DNA of 64,000 nt from Rhodococcus sp. ARC_M6. Lineage in GTDB: Bacteria > Actinomycetota > Actinomycetes > Mycobacteriales > Mycobacteriaceae. Under the pieces are notes generated by a model. It had not been told where the DNA came from, made no database searches, and was given only the letters and a program-made list of their open reading frames with translations. This document shows positions 43,439 to 54,493 of the stretch, in pieces. The translations under genes were made by a program, and so were the position numbers. The first letter of the stretch is position 1; each line of letters starts with the position of its first letter. The DNA lies in the NCBI RefSeq assembly GCF_022810305.1, contig NZ_JALGQH010000032.1, positions 1 through 64,000 on the forward strand, read 5' to 3'.

Positions 43439-44281
43439 ATGGAATACGAAACCATCTCAGTTGCACCTGTTACGCGGAGTCTCGGTGCCGTGATCAGTGG
43501 CATCGACCTGGCCCAGCCGCTTTCGGGACAGCAATTCGAGGATATTTCGCGAGCAATTCGCGAACATTTGGTGGTGTTTTTCCGCGACCAGGACCTCACA
43601 GATCAACAGCATCTCGATTTTGCGTCCAACTTCGGTATTCCGAACGTCTACCCCACTACTCGGGCGCGCGGTCTCGATCGTCCGATGGAATTCATCGAGG
43701 ACGGCCCCAACAGTTCGCCCAAGGCGGACCTCTGGCACACCGATGTCGCGATTCTCGAGACGCCACCCGATTTCGGTGTTCTCTCGATGCGCCACACCCC
43801 CGATGCGGGCGGAGATACCATGTGGCTCAACCTGTATGACGTTTACAGCAATCTCTCCGAACCGATGAAGCGCCTGGTCCTCGAACTCGAGCAGTTCGTA
43901 CATCCGGGTGAACTGATGGAACAGATCACCATCGAGAAGTTCGGACAGGAAGTGTGGGAAAAGGTTTCGGCAGAATTCTCCGGCGTCTACCACCCGCTCG
44001 TTCGCAAGCATCCGGAAACCGGCCGCCCAGCTCTGTTCATGTGCGGATCGAATGTTCGGAACCTCGTCGGTATGACGCCCCGGGAAAGTGACACCATTCT
44101 GGATCTGCTTCGCCGCGGACTCGAGGAGCCCAGCCTCCAATTGCGTTGGCGCTGGCAGAATAACGACATTGCCCTGTGGGACGAGCGCTGCACAAACCAC
44201 CGGGCACTCAGCGACCATGCCGGTTTGGTTCGCAAGGTTCGTCGCTGCACGGTCGGCGCGGGCCGGCCTGCACCGATGTAA
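43439..44281 (+). CDS. TauD/TfdA-family 2-oxoglutarate dioxygenase
   Basis: A 280-residue enzyme with the iron ligands HxD in LWHTDVAILETPP and distal His in TNHRALSDHA, and the 2OG-binding Arg in VRKVRRCTVGAG. GAVISGIDLAQPLS and VVFFRDQDLTDQQHLDFASNFG are typical of the TauD family (taurine, sulfonate or phenoxyacid oxidation). AGGAG precedes ATG 43439. It lies 44 bp ahead of a substrate-binding lipoprotein gene, suggesting that the oxygenase acts on the compound imported or sensed by that protein; the true substrate is unknown. Confidence 0.86.
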   Translation: MEYETISVAPVTRSLGAVISGIDLAQPLSGQQFEDISRAIREHLVVFFRDQDLTDQQHLDFASNFGIPNVYPTTRARGLDRPMEFIEDGPNSSPKADLWHTDVAILETPPDFGVLSMRHTPDAGGDTMWLNLYDVYSNLSEPMKRLVLELEQFVHPGELMEQITIEKFGQEVWEKVSAEFSGVYHPLVRKHPETGRPALFMCGSNVRNLVGMTPRESDTILDLLRRGLEEPSLQLRWRWQNNDIALWDERCTNHRALSDHAGLVRKVRRCTVGAGRPAPM

Positions 44282-44325
44282 GTTCGACGTCCGAAATTCT
44301 GCAAGTCCACTGTGAGGGAACAGAT

Positions 44326-45945
44326 ATGACTCGAACAAAACGGGTGAGGTTCGGAAAGTTGGTGGTAGCTACGGTCACAAGCGGAATGTTGCTTGCCGGC
44401 TGTGCGGGGGGAGCGAATCAAGAAGCTGAAAATGCCGGTAGTTCAAAGGAATCCGGAAGCGTTCAAGTTTCCGGGATTCTCGGAGGTCAAGGAAATGGGG
44501 GTACGTCCGTCGCCGGTGGCGCCCTGACATATGCGTCGTATGCTCCGGTGGTCAGCCTGGACCCGGCCAAGACGCAGGTCACCGGCGCTACCGGTGGTAC
44601 CGAATTGGCGGCGATCTACGACCTGTTGATGCGGTACAACGCAGAAACCGGAAAGTACGATCCGCAGCTGGCGAAGGGCCTGGACGAGAGTGCCGACAAC
44701 CTCACGTGGACGTTGACTCTGCGCGAGAACGTCAAGTTCAGTGACGGCACCCCGCTCGACAGTGCCGCGGTGGTGGCAAGTATCAATCGGTACAACACGA
44801 AACGTGGTGCCAACAACGAAATCTGGACGTCCACTGTCAAGAGTGCCGAGGCGGCCGGTCCGTCGTCGGTGGTATTCACGCTGAATCGGCCGTGGGCTGA
44901 GTTCCCGGCGATGCTGAGCTTCGGCCACGGCGTCATCGTTGCGCCGAGTTCGTATGCAGCGGAACCGTTCACGCCGGTCGGTGCGGGCGCGTTCACGGTG
45001 GAACGCTTCTCGCCGCCAGATGAGTTGGTTCTGGCGTCGAAGCCCGATTATTGGGGTGGCGCACCGAAATTGGATCAGGTGAAGTTCGTATCCATTCAAG
45101 GTGAGCAGGCCAAGATCGACTCCCTCGCCACCGGCGGCGTTCAGATGGCGTATCTGCGCAACTCCGAGACGGTCGAGGTAGCCAAGGGCAAATTCCCCGG
45201 ATATGCCGAGTTCATCAGTCTGTCGATGGTCGGCCAGATCAACAATCGTGTCGGACATCCGGGCGCAGACGTACGGGTTCGTCAAGCGATGAACTACGCG
45301 ATCGACCCGGCCGTTCTCGATCAGCGCGCTCGCGGCGGAAAGGGAATGCCGGGAAGCGAGATATTCCAGCGGTGGTCCATGTGGCACAACGGCATCGCGC
45401 CAATCGGCCTTGATCCCGCGAAGTCCCGTGAACTGCTCGACGCTGCAAAGAAGGACGGCTACGACGGGCACGTCACCTATCTCGGCACGCAGGATCCCAA
45501 CGGTCAAGCTGCAGCTCTGGCAGTGCAGGCGATGCTGCAGTCGGTGGGATTCACCGTCACCGTCGAGTACGCGGCGAGTACCGCCGACATGGTGAAGCGC
45601 CTCTACGCCGATCACAACTACGACTTGGCCCTCGGGGGCAACGGACTCCTCGACGCTGCGCCGTTCCTACGTCTCTACTCGGCGCTGCACAGCACCTCGG
45701 CGAATAACACTGTCGGCGTTGCCAGCCCGGAGGTAGATGCCATGCTGGATGCGATTCAGGCAGCCGGCAATGGTGAGGACAAGAAGGCCGCGTTGGCTGA
45801 TCTGCAGACGCTGTTCAACGAACAGGTGCCGATCATGGTCTGGGGAGCCGGTGCCAACTTCGTGCCGTGGAGTGAGAACGTCTACGGACTCATGCCGAGC
45901 CTGGACAGCATCATTCTGCTGGACGAGGCCTGGATCAAGAAGTAG
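44326..45945 (+). CDS. Family-5 ABC substrate-binding lipoprotein without adjacent permeases
   Basis: A 539-residue lipoprotein: basic start, hydrophobic core and lipobox LLAGC (Cys26), then the peptide/opine/nickel-type binding domain (LTYASYAPVVSLDPAK, LAKGLDESADNLTWTLTLRENVKFSDGTPL, KPDYWGGAPKLDQVKF, VRQAMNYAIDPAVL, and YDLALGGNGLLDAAPFLRLY). GAGGGA precedes the ATG. No permease or ATPase gene follows; a strong terminator closes the unit. It follows a TauD-type oxygenase gene, so the ligand may be an amino- or sulfonate-like compound. The permease must be encoded elsewhere. Confidence 0.85.
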   Translation: MTRTKRVRFGKLVVATVTSGMLLAGCAGGANQEAENAGSSKESGSVQVSGILGGQGNGGTSVAGGALTYASYAPVVSLDPAKTQVTGATGGTELAAIYDLLMRYNAETGKYDPQLAKGLDESADNLTWTLTLRENVKFSDGTPLDSAAVVASINRYNTKRGANNEIWTSTVKSAEAAGPSSVVFTLNRPWAEFPAMLSFGHGVIVAPSSYAAEPFTPVGAGAFTVERFSPPDELVLASKPDYWGGAPKLDQVKFVSIQGEQAKIDSLATGGVQMAYLRNSETVEVAKGKFPGYAEFISLSMVGQINNRVGHPGADVRVRQAMNYAIDPAVLDQRARGGKGMPGSEIFQRWSMWHNGIAPIGLDPAKSRELLDAAKKDGYDGHVTYLGTQDPNGQAAALAVQAMLQSVGFTVTVEYAASTADMVKRLYADHNYDLALGGNGLLDAAPFLRLYSALHSTSANNTVGVASPEVDAMLDAIQAAGNGEDKKAALADLQTLFNEQVPIMVWGAGANFVPWSENVYGLMPSLDSIILLDEAWIKK

Positions 45946-45956
45946 TCCTGCACAGC

Positions 45957-45992
45957 AAAAGTGGCCCGCACCAATCGGTGCGGGCCACTTTT
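45957..45992. terminator. Bidirectional intrinsic terminator
   Basis: Perfect 16-bp arms AAAAGTGGCCCGCACC and GGTGCGGGCCACTTTT with a 4-nt loop AATC; T runs on both strands. Located between the convergent binding-protein and ino1 genes, so it can serve both. Confidence 0.92.
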
Positions 45993-46027
45993 GTGTCGAG
46001 ACTTAAGCTCGTCGGCGCGGCGTCTGG

Positions 46028-47131
46028 CTACGCCTCATCGGCTCCGATGATGAACGCTTCGAGCTCGATGCGAGCCTTGTCGTCAGCCATCTGGACCGGC
46101 GGGGACTTCATCAGGTAAGCGGAAGCCGGGTAAACCGGTCCACCGATGCCGCGGTCCTGGGCGATCTTGGCTGCGCGGACGGCGTCGATGATGATGCCGG
46201 CAGAGTTGGGCGAATCCCAGACCTCGAGCTTGTACTCCAGGTTCAGGGGAGCGTCGCCGAAGGCGCGGCCTTCGAGGCGGACGTATGCCCACTTGCGGTC
46301 GTCGAGCCACTCCACGTAGTCCGAGGGACCGATGTGGACGTTGCGGTCGTGAACCTTGCCGGCGAGAGCGCCGGTGAGGTTCGAGGTGACGGCCTGGGTC
46401 TTGGAGACCTTCTTGGATTCCAGACGCTCACGCTCGAGCATGTTCTTGAAGTCCATGTTGCCGCCGACGTTGAGCTGGTACGTGCGGTCCAGTACGACGC
46501 CACGGTCTTCGAACAGCTTCGCCATCACGCGGTGGGTGATGGTTGCGCCGACCTGGCTCTTGATGTCGTCGCCGACGATCGGGACGCCGGCGTCCTTGAA
46601 CTTGGCAGCCCACTCCGGGTCGGAGGCGATGAAGACGGGCAGTGCGTTGACGAAGGCGACGCCTGCGTCGATGCAGCACTGAGCGTAGAACTTGTCAGCA
46701 GCTTCGGAACCGACGGGCAGGTAGGACACGAGGACGTCGACCTTGGCGTCCTTGAGTGCCTGAACTACGTCGACGGGCTCGGCGTCGGACAGTTCGATGG
46801 TCTCGGAGTAGTACTTTCCGATGCCGTCGAGTGTCGGGCCGCGCAGGACGGGGATGTCGAGCGGCGGGACGTCAGCGATCTTGATGGTGTTGTTCTCGCT
46901 GGCGAGGATTGCCTCGGAGAGGTCGAAGCCGACCTTCTTGGCGTCCACGTCGAAAGCGGCAACAAACTGCACGTCGCGGACGTGGTATTTGCCGAACTTG
47001 ACGTGCATGAGGCCGGGAACGGTGGCCGTCTCGTCCGCATCCTTGTAGTACTCGACGCCCTGAACCAGGGACGAGGCACAGTTACCCACGCCCACAATTG
47101 CTACGCGCACCGCGGTGCTGTTCTCACCCAT
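46028..47131 (-). CDS. ino1: Inositol-3-phosphate synthase
   Basis: A 367-residue enzyme converting glucose-6-phosphate to inositol-3-phosphate with NAD, the first step to phosphatidylinositol, lipoarabinomannan and mycothiol. It has the NAD fold [16 protein letters not shown], then [45 protein letters not shown] (catalytic Lys region) and [16 protein letters not shown]. The size matches the short actinobacterial form. Its start lies within the end of the PadR gene (8-bp overlap), so the two are co-transcribed; the same pair occurs in M. tuberculosis as Rv0046c-Rv0047c. Confidence 0.95.
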   Translation of the reverse strand: MGENSTAVRVAIVGVGNCASSLVQGVEYYKDADETATVPGLMHVKFGKYHVRDVQFVAAFDVDAKKVGFDLSEAILASENNTIKIADVPPLDIPVLRGPTLDGIGKYYSETIELSDAEPVDVVQALKDAKVDVLVSYLPVGSEAADKFYAQCCIDAGVAFVNALPVFIASDPEWAAKFKDAGVPIVGDDIKSQVGATITHRVMAKLFEDRGVVLDRTYQLNVGGNMDFKNMLERERLESKKVSKTQAVTSNLTGALAGKVHDRNVHIGPSDYVEWLDDRKWAYVRLEGRAFGDAPLNLEYKLEVWDSPNSAGIIIDAVRAAKIAQDRGIGGPVYPASAYLMKSPPVQMADDKARIELEAFIIGADEA

Positions 47132-47687
47132 GGTCGGGCTCTCCTTCTTTCTGGGAAATTCCTGTTGTCGATTGCTCAGCTGCGATCAGTTCGTTGAGCC
47201 AACGCACTTCGCGTTCACTCGACTCGAGTCCGAGCTGGTGGAGCTGGCGGGTATATCGGTCCAGCGATCCGCTGGCCCGGCCGACGGCGTCGCGAAGCCC
47301 TTCGCGGCGCTCTTCGACCTGGCGTCGCCTGCCTTCGAGGATCCGCATCCGCGCTTCTGCGGGGGTGCGACTGAAGAAGGCGAGGTGAACGCCGAAGCCG
47401 TCGTCGGTGTAGTTCTGCGGTCCCGTGTCGGCGACCAATTCAGTGAACCGCTGCCGGCCTTCCGGAGTGAGCTTGTAGACGCGACGCGCCCGACGCTTGA
47501 GCGTGCCGGTGGCGTTGTCGACGTCTTCCGAGATCAATCCGTCGGCCTGCATGCGCCGAAGCGCTGGGTACAGCGATCCGTACGAAAACGCACGGAATGC
47601 GCCGAGCAGACCGGTGAGCCGCTTGCGCAGCTCGTATCCGTGCATCGGTGACTCGAGGAGCAGCCCGAGAATTGCGAGTTCGAGCAA
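47124..47687 (-). CDS. PadR-family transcriptional regulator
   Basis: A 187-residue regulator. Winged helix at 1-90 ([54 protein letters not shown]) with the PadR wing; the C-terminal half is a helical dimerisation part ([20 protein letters not shown]). The start is TTG 47687 behind GGGAGG. It overlaps ino1 by eight bases and probably controls it and itself, through the palindrome at 47737-47753. The signal is unknown. Confidence 0.87.
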   Translation of the reverse strand: MLELAILGLLLESPMHGYELRKRLTGLLGAFRAFSYGSLYPALRRMQADGLISEDVDNATGTLKRRARRVYKLTPEGRQRFTELVADTGPQNYTDDGFGVHLAFFSRTPAEARMRILEGRRRQVEERREGLRDAVGRASGSLDRYTRQLHQLGLESSEREVRWLNELIAAEQSTTGISQKEGEPDHG

Positions 47688-47736
47688 CTGACACCTCCCG
47701 AGTCTGTGGACCTAACCGCTTGATGCGATGTCTAAC

Positions 47737-47753
47737 TATATCGCGCCGATATA
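47737..47753. promoter_or_regulatory. Palindromic operator before padR-ino1
   Basis: TATATCG - CGC - CGATATA, perfect 7-bp arms, 50 bp upstream of the padR start. On the minus strand it overlaps a plausible -10 TATAGT (47740-47735) with a weak -35 TGTGGT 17 bp upstream, so bound PadR would block transcription. Confidence 0.65.
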
Positions 47754-47980
47754 TAAAACCACACACTTGGCCGCTATGTGTACCAAGTTGTCACGGATAG
47801 ATCCGTAACAAATGTGTGATTTTGGGGGGTTTTCCGTACGTTTGGCCGCGAACGCGATTGTGGAGAACTCACAGGTGGACTTCATCTCCGCTGGTAGCGC
47901 CCAATCGTCGAGTGAAAATGTGTTCATCGTGACCCTCCCGAACAGTCCGCTGCCTCCCCGACGCACGTACTCTGGTCAGG

Positions 47981-48421
47981 GTGCGGATACAGCGGCAAGT
48001 TGTGGACTACGCGCTCGCGCGTCGGTCCGTGCTGGCTGAGGTGTCTGCGGGTAGGACCGGTGTCAAGCAGGTGTGTGACGCCGATCCGTACCTACTCAGA
48101 GCCGCGAAGTTCCACGGCCGGGGCAGTGATGTTCTCTGTCCCATTTGCCGTAAGGAACAGTTGACGCTCGTGTCCTGGGTGTTCGGCGAGAAGCTCGGCC
48201 AAGTTTCGGGATCAGCCCGTACGACGGACGAGCTCGCTCGGCTTGCGGAGACAGCAGAGGAGTTCACGGTGCACGACGTAGAAGTGTGCCGTTCCTGCAG
48301 CTGGAACCACTTGGTGCAGTCCTATGTGCTCGGCGCAGTCCCTGCGCCGCCGCGACCGCGGCGAGCACGTCCACCGAGCAGACGAGAGCAGTCTGTGAGC
48401 CGGCGCACCGCCAGCGAGTAA
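47981..48421 (+). CDS. DUF5318 family protein (Rv0049-like)
   Basis: A 146-residue protein with two Cys pairs, CPIC (in DVLCPICRKEQ) and CRSC (in VEVCRSCSWNHL), which probably bind zinc as a small ribbon. The last 30 residues are Pro/Arg-rich. GTG start at 47981. It precedes the PonA gene by 70 bp, the same order as Rv0049-Rv0050 in M. tuberculosis. Function unknown. Confidence 0.82.
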   Translation: MRIQRQVVDYALARRSVLAEVSAGRTGVKQVCDADPYLLRAAKFHGRGSDVLCPICRKEQLTLVSWVFGEKLGQVSGSARTTDELARLAETAEEFTVHDVEVCRSCSWNHLVQSYVLGAVPAPPRPRRARPPSRREQSVSRRTASE

Positions 48422-48461
48422 CGCCACACCCGACGAAGGGCCCGATCTAAGTCTCATGTGA

Positions 48462-51179
<2,718 letters not shown>

Positions 51180-51200
51180 TTGAGGCGGTAGCCTCGCGGA

Positions 51201-52811
51201 GTGGCCGCCAATGTAGATGACGCCGATCCGACAACTCCGGCAGAACTTCGGACTTCCGAATCCCCTGCCCCGTTGGCGGAGGATGCGCGGTCAGCTGATT
51301 GGCGTGATGTTCCGAGTCGGAACGATCCGATGGTGTCTGCACTGTCGGGAACCGTCGGTGGTCCGGTCGGTCGGCATGCGCTGATCGGCCGGACCCGTTT
51401 TTTTACGCCGATGCGGGTAATCCTGCTGTTGGCCGTGGTGTTTTTGGCGATGGGTTGGTCGACGAAAGCTGCGTGTATTCAGCAGGCGCCGTTCGGTGAT
51501 CAGGGCCAGATGGGTCTGGACTGGAGTGGCTCCCGTCAGTACGTCGCGTTGTGTTATTCGGACACGGTGCCGTTGTATGGCGCGGAGCGACTCGATCAGG
51601 GCGCGTTCCCGTACAAGAAATCGTGGGAAGAGACTCGCGGCGACGGTTCGATTCAGACGCGGTACATGGAGTATCCGGTGTTGTCGGGGCTCTATCAGTA
51701 CGGCTCGATGAAGGTCGCGAAGGCGTGGGATTCGATCACGTGGCTGCCGGGCGCAATTCAGGTGGCGCTGTACTTCAACGTGGTCGCTTTCGGTTTGGCT
51801 TTGGCATGGTTGGTGACGGTGTGGGCGAGCACGCTCCTGGCGGGCCGACGCGTGTGGGACGGCGCGATGGTCGCGTGTTCGCCGTTGGTGATCGTGCATG
51901 TCTTCACGAACTTCGATCCTTTGGCGACGGCGTTCGCGATGGGTGGTTTGTTGGCGTGGGCGCGTAAGCGGCCTGTTCTGGCGGGCATCTTGTTGGGGTT
52001 GGGTGGCGCGGCCAAGCTGTATCCGCTGTTGTTGCTCGGACCGTTGTTGGTCTTGTGTCTGCGTACCGGCAAAACTCGTGAGTGGCTGGTGACGGCGCTC
52101 AGTGCCGTCGCGGCGTGGCTTGCGGTGAACCTGCCGATCGCGGCTTTGTTCCCCAATGGGTGGTACGAATTCTTCCGTCTCAATTCGGAGCGCGGGGCCG
52201 ATCCCGATTCGATTTACAACGTCATCATGTCGTTTACGCCCTGGACGGGTCTGGACGGTCCGCTTGCGCAGGGTGAGTCACCGTCGAACCTCAACGCAGT
52301 CTCGTTCGTTCTGTTTGCCGTGGTGTGCGTCGGCGTCGGATATGTCGCTTTGACGGCGCAACGACGCCCTCGCGTCGCGCAATTGTGCTTCTTGTTGGTT
52401 GCGGGCTTCCTGCTGACCAACAAGGTGTGGAGCCCGCAGTACTCACTGTGGCTGGTTCCGCTGGCCGTTCTGGCCTTGCCACATCGTCGGTTGCTTCTTG
52501 CTTGGATGACTATCGACGCGTTGGTGTGGGTTCCGCGGATGATGTATTACCTCGGTGTCTCCAACAAGGGACTGCCCGAGCAGTGGTTCACCGGAACAGT
52601 CGTGATCCGAGATATTGCCGTTCTGGTTCTGTGCGCGGTGGTGCTGCGCCAGATCTACCGTCCGGACGAGGACTTGGTGCGGTACGGGTTCATCGACGAT
52701 CCGGCCGGCGGCGTCCTCGATCAGGCGCCCGACAAGCAGCCGTCGTGGTTCCCACGTTGGTTGCGTCCGGCACAGCCGCAAGTGAAAGAGGCCGAGCTTC
52801 AGCCGGCGTAA
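51201..52811 (+). CDS. GT87-type membrane glycosyltransferase (Rv0051-like)
   Basis: A 536-residue polytopic protein of the GT-C fold (DUF2029/GT87), which uses polyprenyl-phosphate sugars for cell-envelope glycans. After a cytoplasmic start of about 65 residues there are some ten membrane segments. The first loop carries conserved Asp and Arg/Glu residues (GLDWSGSRQYVALCYSD, TRYMEYPVLSGLYQYG). The block LLTNKVWSPQYSLWLVPL near the end is shared with the paralogue at 54490-55827. GTG 51201 follows ponA by 21 bp, so both are likely one transcript, as in mycobacteria. The sugar is probably mannose or arabinose; unproven. Confidence 0.86.
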   Translation: MAANVDDADPTTPAELRTSESPAPLAEDARSADWRDVPSRNDPMVSALSGTVGGPVGRHALIGRTRFFTPMRVILLLAVVFLAMGWSTKAACIQQAPFGDQGQMGLDWSGSRQYVALCYSDTVPLYGAERLDQGAFPYKKSWEETRGDGSIQTRYMEYPVLSGLYQYGSMKVAKAWDSITWLPGAIQVALYFNVVAFGLALAWLVTVWASTLLAGRRVWDGAMVACSPLVIVHVFTNFDPLATAFAMGGLLAWARKRPVLAGILLGLGGAAKLYPLLLLGPLLVLCLRTGKTREWLVTALSAVAAWLAVNLPIAALFPNGWYEFFRLNSERGADPDSIYNVIMSFTPWTGLDGPLAQGESPSNLNAVSFVLFAVVCVGVGYVALTAQRRPRVAQLCFLLVAGFLLTNKVWSPQYSLWLVPLAVLALPHRRLLLAWMTIDALVWVPRMMYYLGVSNKGLPEQWFTGTVVIRDIAVLVLCAVVLRQIYRPDEDLVRYGFIDDPAGGVLDQAPDKQPSWFPRWLRPAQPQVKEAELQPA

Positions 52812-52849
52812 TTCACCATTCTTCGAGATCGCGTCCACAGTCTGCAGTT

Positions 52850-53092
52850 GTGGAATGTGAGAATCCGTTTGCTCAGCTGACGGCCTATCCCGTGCGTGTC
52901 AACGACGCTCAGTTCGCGGGCAGTGCCAACATGATTGCCGGCAGTGGCCCCGACAAGACAATTCGCTTGTGGGGCACCGATCCGGACGCTGTTTCCGCAG
53001 GGATCTGCAGCAGCGCCGGAACCCTCATCGCCGAGAAGGAGTGGGAGCGTTATCTTCCCGGTGTGCCGTACCGAGATCTGTGTGGGTCCTGA
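52850..53092 (+). CDS. Small hypothetical protein
   Basis: An 80-residue frame from GTG 52850. It contains a protein-like composition (NPFAQLTAYPVRVNDAQF, GSANMIAGSGPDKTIRLWG, EKEWERYLPGVPYRDLCGS) with three Cys, no membrane segment, and no family I recognise. It lies between two convergent genes with no overlap. No convincing ribosome site was seen, so its reality is uncertain. Confidence 0.45.
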   Translation: MECENPFAQLTAYPVRVNDAQFAGSANMIAGSGPDKTIRLWGTDPDAVSAGICSSAGTLIAEKEWERYLPGVPYRDLCGS

Positions 53093-53098
53093 CGGAAC

Positions 53099-53860
53099 TC
53101 AGTTCAGCCACACTTCGACGGCCGATTCGCTTCCCAGCTCAGATCCACCGTCCAGGATCACTAATCCGTTGGGACTGAGCTGGTAGGTGACATCGCCGTT
53201 GCGGACGGCGAAACCTTCTCGGGTGCGGATCGGATCGTCGAGTTCGATTACTGCTCCGTCACTGAGCCTCTCGCCCTTGTAGTAGTAGCGGCCGACGCCG
53301 GTTTCACAAACCACGATTCGTGAACCGGTGGTGATCGCAACAGCGACGGCCGGGTTGTTCGCGTTGCAACTCGGTCCGTTGGAGATGAATCCCTGACGGT
53401 CCGAGCCGGTGACGGTGGGTAGCGGGCCGGAGGCGGTGGTTGCGCGTGGCGCAGTTGTTGTTGCTCGCGGCACAGTCGTCGTCGCGCGGGGCGGAGTTGT
53501 GGTCGCGCGGGGCGCTTGCGGCGTGGTCGCAGAGTAGGAGAGGGCCCTGCTGCTGGGCCGGTTGTTGTTTGAGTTTGCATCATCGACGACCGCGGCAAAG
53601 ATGGCGATCCACAGGATGAAGAAAAGTATGCCGAGCCCCGTGAAGATGTATCCGAGGATCAGGCCGGCGAGCGCGAGCCCGTCGCCCTGTTCACCGGTTC
53701 GTTTGATCTGACTGCGCGCGATGTGTCCGAAAACTATGCCCAGGGGGGCGAACAGGAACGCGAACACCATCGCCAGGATGGCAAGCGTGTTCATCGGTCG
53801 GGGTTGCCAATTCTGGGGGTACTGCTGCTGCGGGTATCCGTATCCGCCCTGTTCGCTCAT
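53099..53860 (-). CDS. DUF4190 membrane protein with PRATTT repeats
   Basis: A 253-residue protein. A short Gly/Tyr/Gln N terminus (GGYGYPQQQYPQ) leads to two membrane segments (LAILAMVFAFLFAPLGIVFGHIA and LALAGLILGYIFTGLGILFFILWIAIF) that match DUF4190. A Thr/Ala/Pro linker with four PRATTT-like units follows, then a soluble domain of about 90 residues with one Cys pair. ATG 53860 with CAGGG is preferred over an in-frame ATG 39 bases up. Topology suggests an outside domain; role unknown. Confidence 0.75.
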   Translation of the reverse strand: MSEQGGYGYPQQQYPQNWQPRPMNTLAILAMVFAFLFAPLGIVFGHIARSQIKRTGEQGDGLALAGLILGYIFTGLGILFFILWIAIFAAVVDDANSNNNRPSSRALSYSATTPQAPRATTTPPRATTTVPRATTTAPRATTASGPLPTVTGSDRQGFISNGPSCNANNPAVAVAITTGSRIVVCETGVGRYYYKGERLSDGAVIELDDPIRTREGFAVRNGDVTYQLSPNGLVILDGGSELGSESAVEVWLN

Positions 53861-53908
53861 GCCCTGATTTTGCGACACGAAGCCCGGCAAAGCGGGCAAC
53901 CGGGCTGA

Positions 53909-54493
53909 TTAGGTGCGGACGCGTCGTTCCAATTGCGGTGCGATTGCCGGCCAATCCTCGTCCGTCATCGCAAACAAGGCAGTTGTACGCCAGCTTCCGT
54001 CCAGGCGCTGGCGGTGCTTGCGCAGGAGGCCTTCGAGCTGCGCACCTAGCTTCGCGATTGCTGCGCGTGACTGTTTGTTGAACTCGTCGGTGTGCCATTC
54101 GACGCGGACGGCCGCCAGATCGTCGAAGGCCCGGCGCAGCAGAAGTAGCTTCGATTCGGGGTTGATGCCGGTTCCCTGAGTGGCCTTCGACAGCCAGGTG
54201 TAGCCGATTGCGAGACTGCGATGAGTGGGGTCGATCTGGTAGAACGACGTTGTACCCACTACTGCGCCCGTCTTGACTGCTACCTGCGCAAAAGCCACGC
54301 GGTCCGGGTTTTCCGACGCGGCATTGATGTACGCGATTGCGTCGGCGCGAGTGTCGATCGGTGCGGCCGTCCACTGGAAGATGCTCGGGTCGTCCGACGC
54401 GATCACCAGAGCGTCGGCGTGCTCGTGGCCCAACGGTTCGAGGCGAACGTGCTCGCCCGTCAACGTCGGTGATCCGAACCAGGATTCGGTCAT
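53909..54493 (-). CDS. GNAT-family N-acetyltransferase
   Basis: A 194-residue acetyltransferase of the RimJ/RimL-like group: GEHVRLEPLGHEHADALV at the start, VGTTSFYQIDPTHRSLAIGYTWL, QGTGINPESKLLLLRRAFDDL (acetyl-CoA loop is Q-G-T-G-I rather than the usual R/Q-G-x-G-x-A form) and RVEWHTDEFNKQSRAAIAKLGAQ. Its ATG at 54493 overlaps the upstream GT87 stop (ATGA). The acceptor is unknown; a ribosomal protein or antibiotic are options. Confidence 0.8.
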   Translation of the reverse strand: MTESWFGSPTLTGEHVRLEPLGHEHADALVIASDDPSIFQWTAAPIDTRADAIAYINAASENPDRVAFAQVAVKTGAVVGTTSFYQIDPTHRSLAIGYTWLSKATQGTGINPESKLLLLRRAFDDLAAVRVEWHTDEFNKQSRAAIAKLGAQLEGLLRKHRQRLDGSWRTTALFAMTDEDWPAIAPQLERRVRT

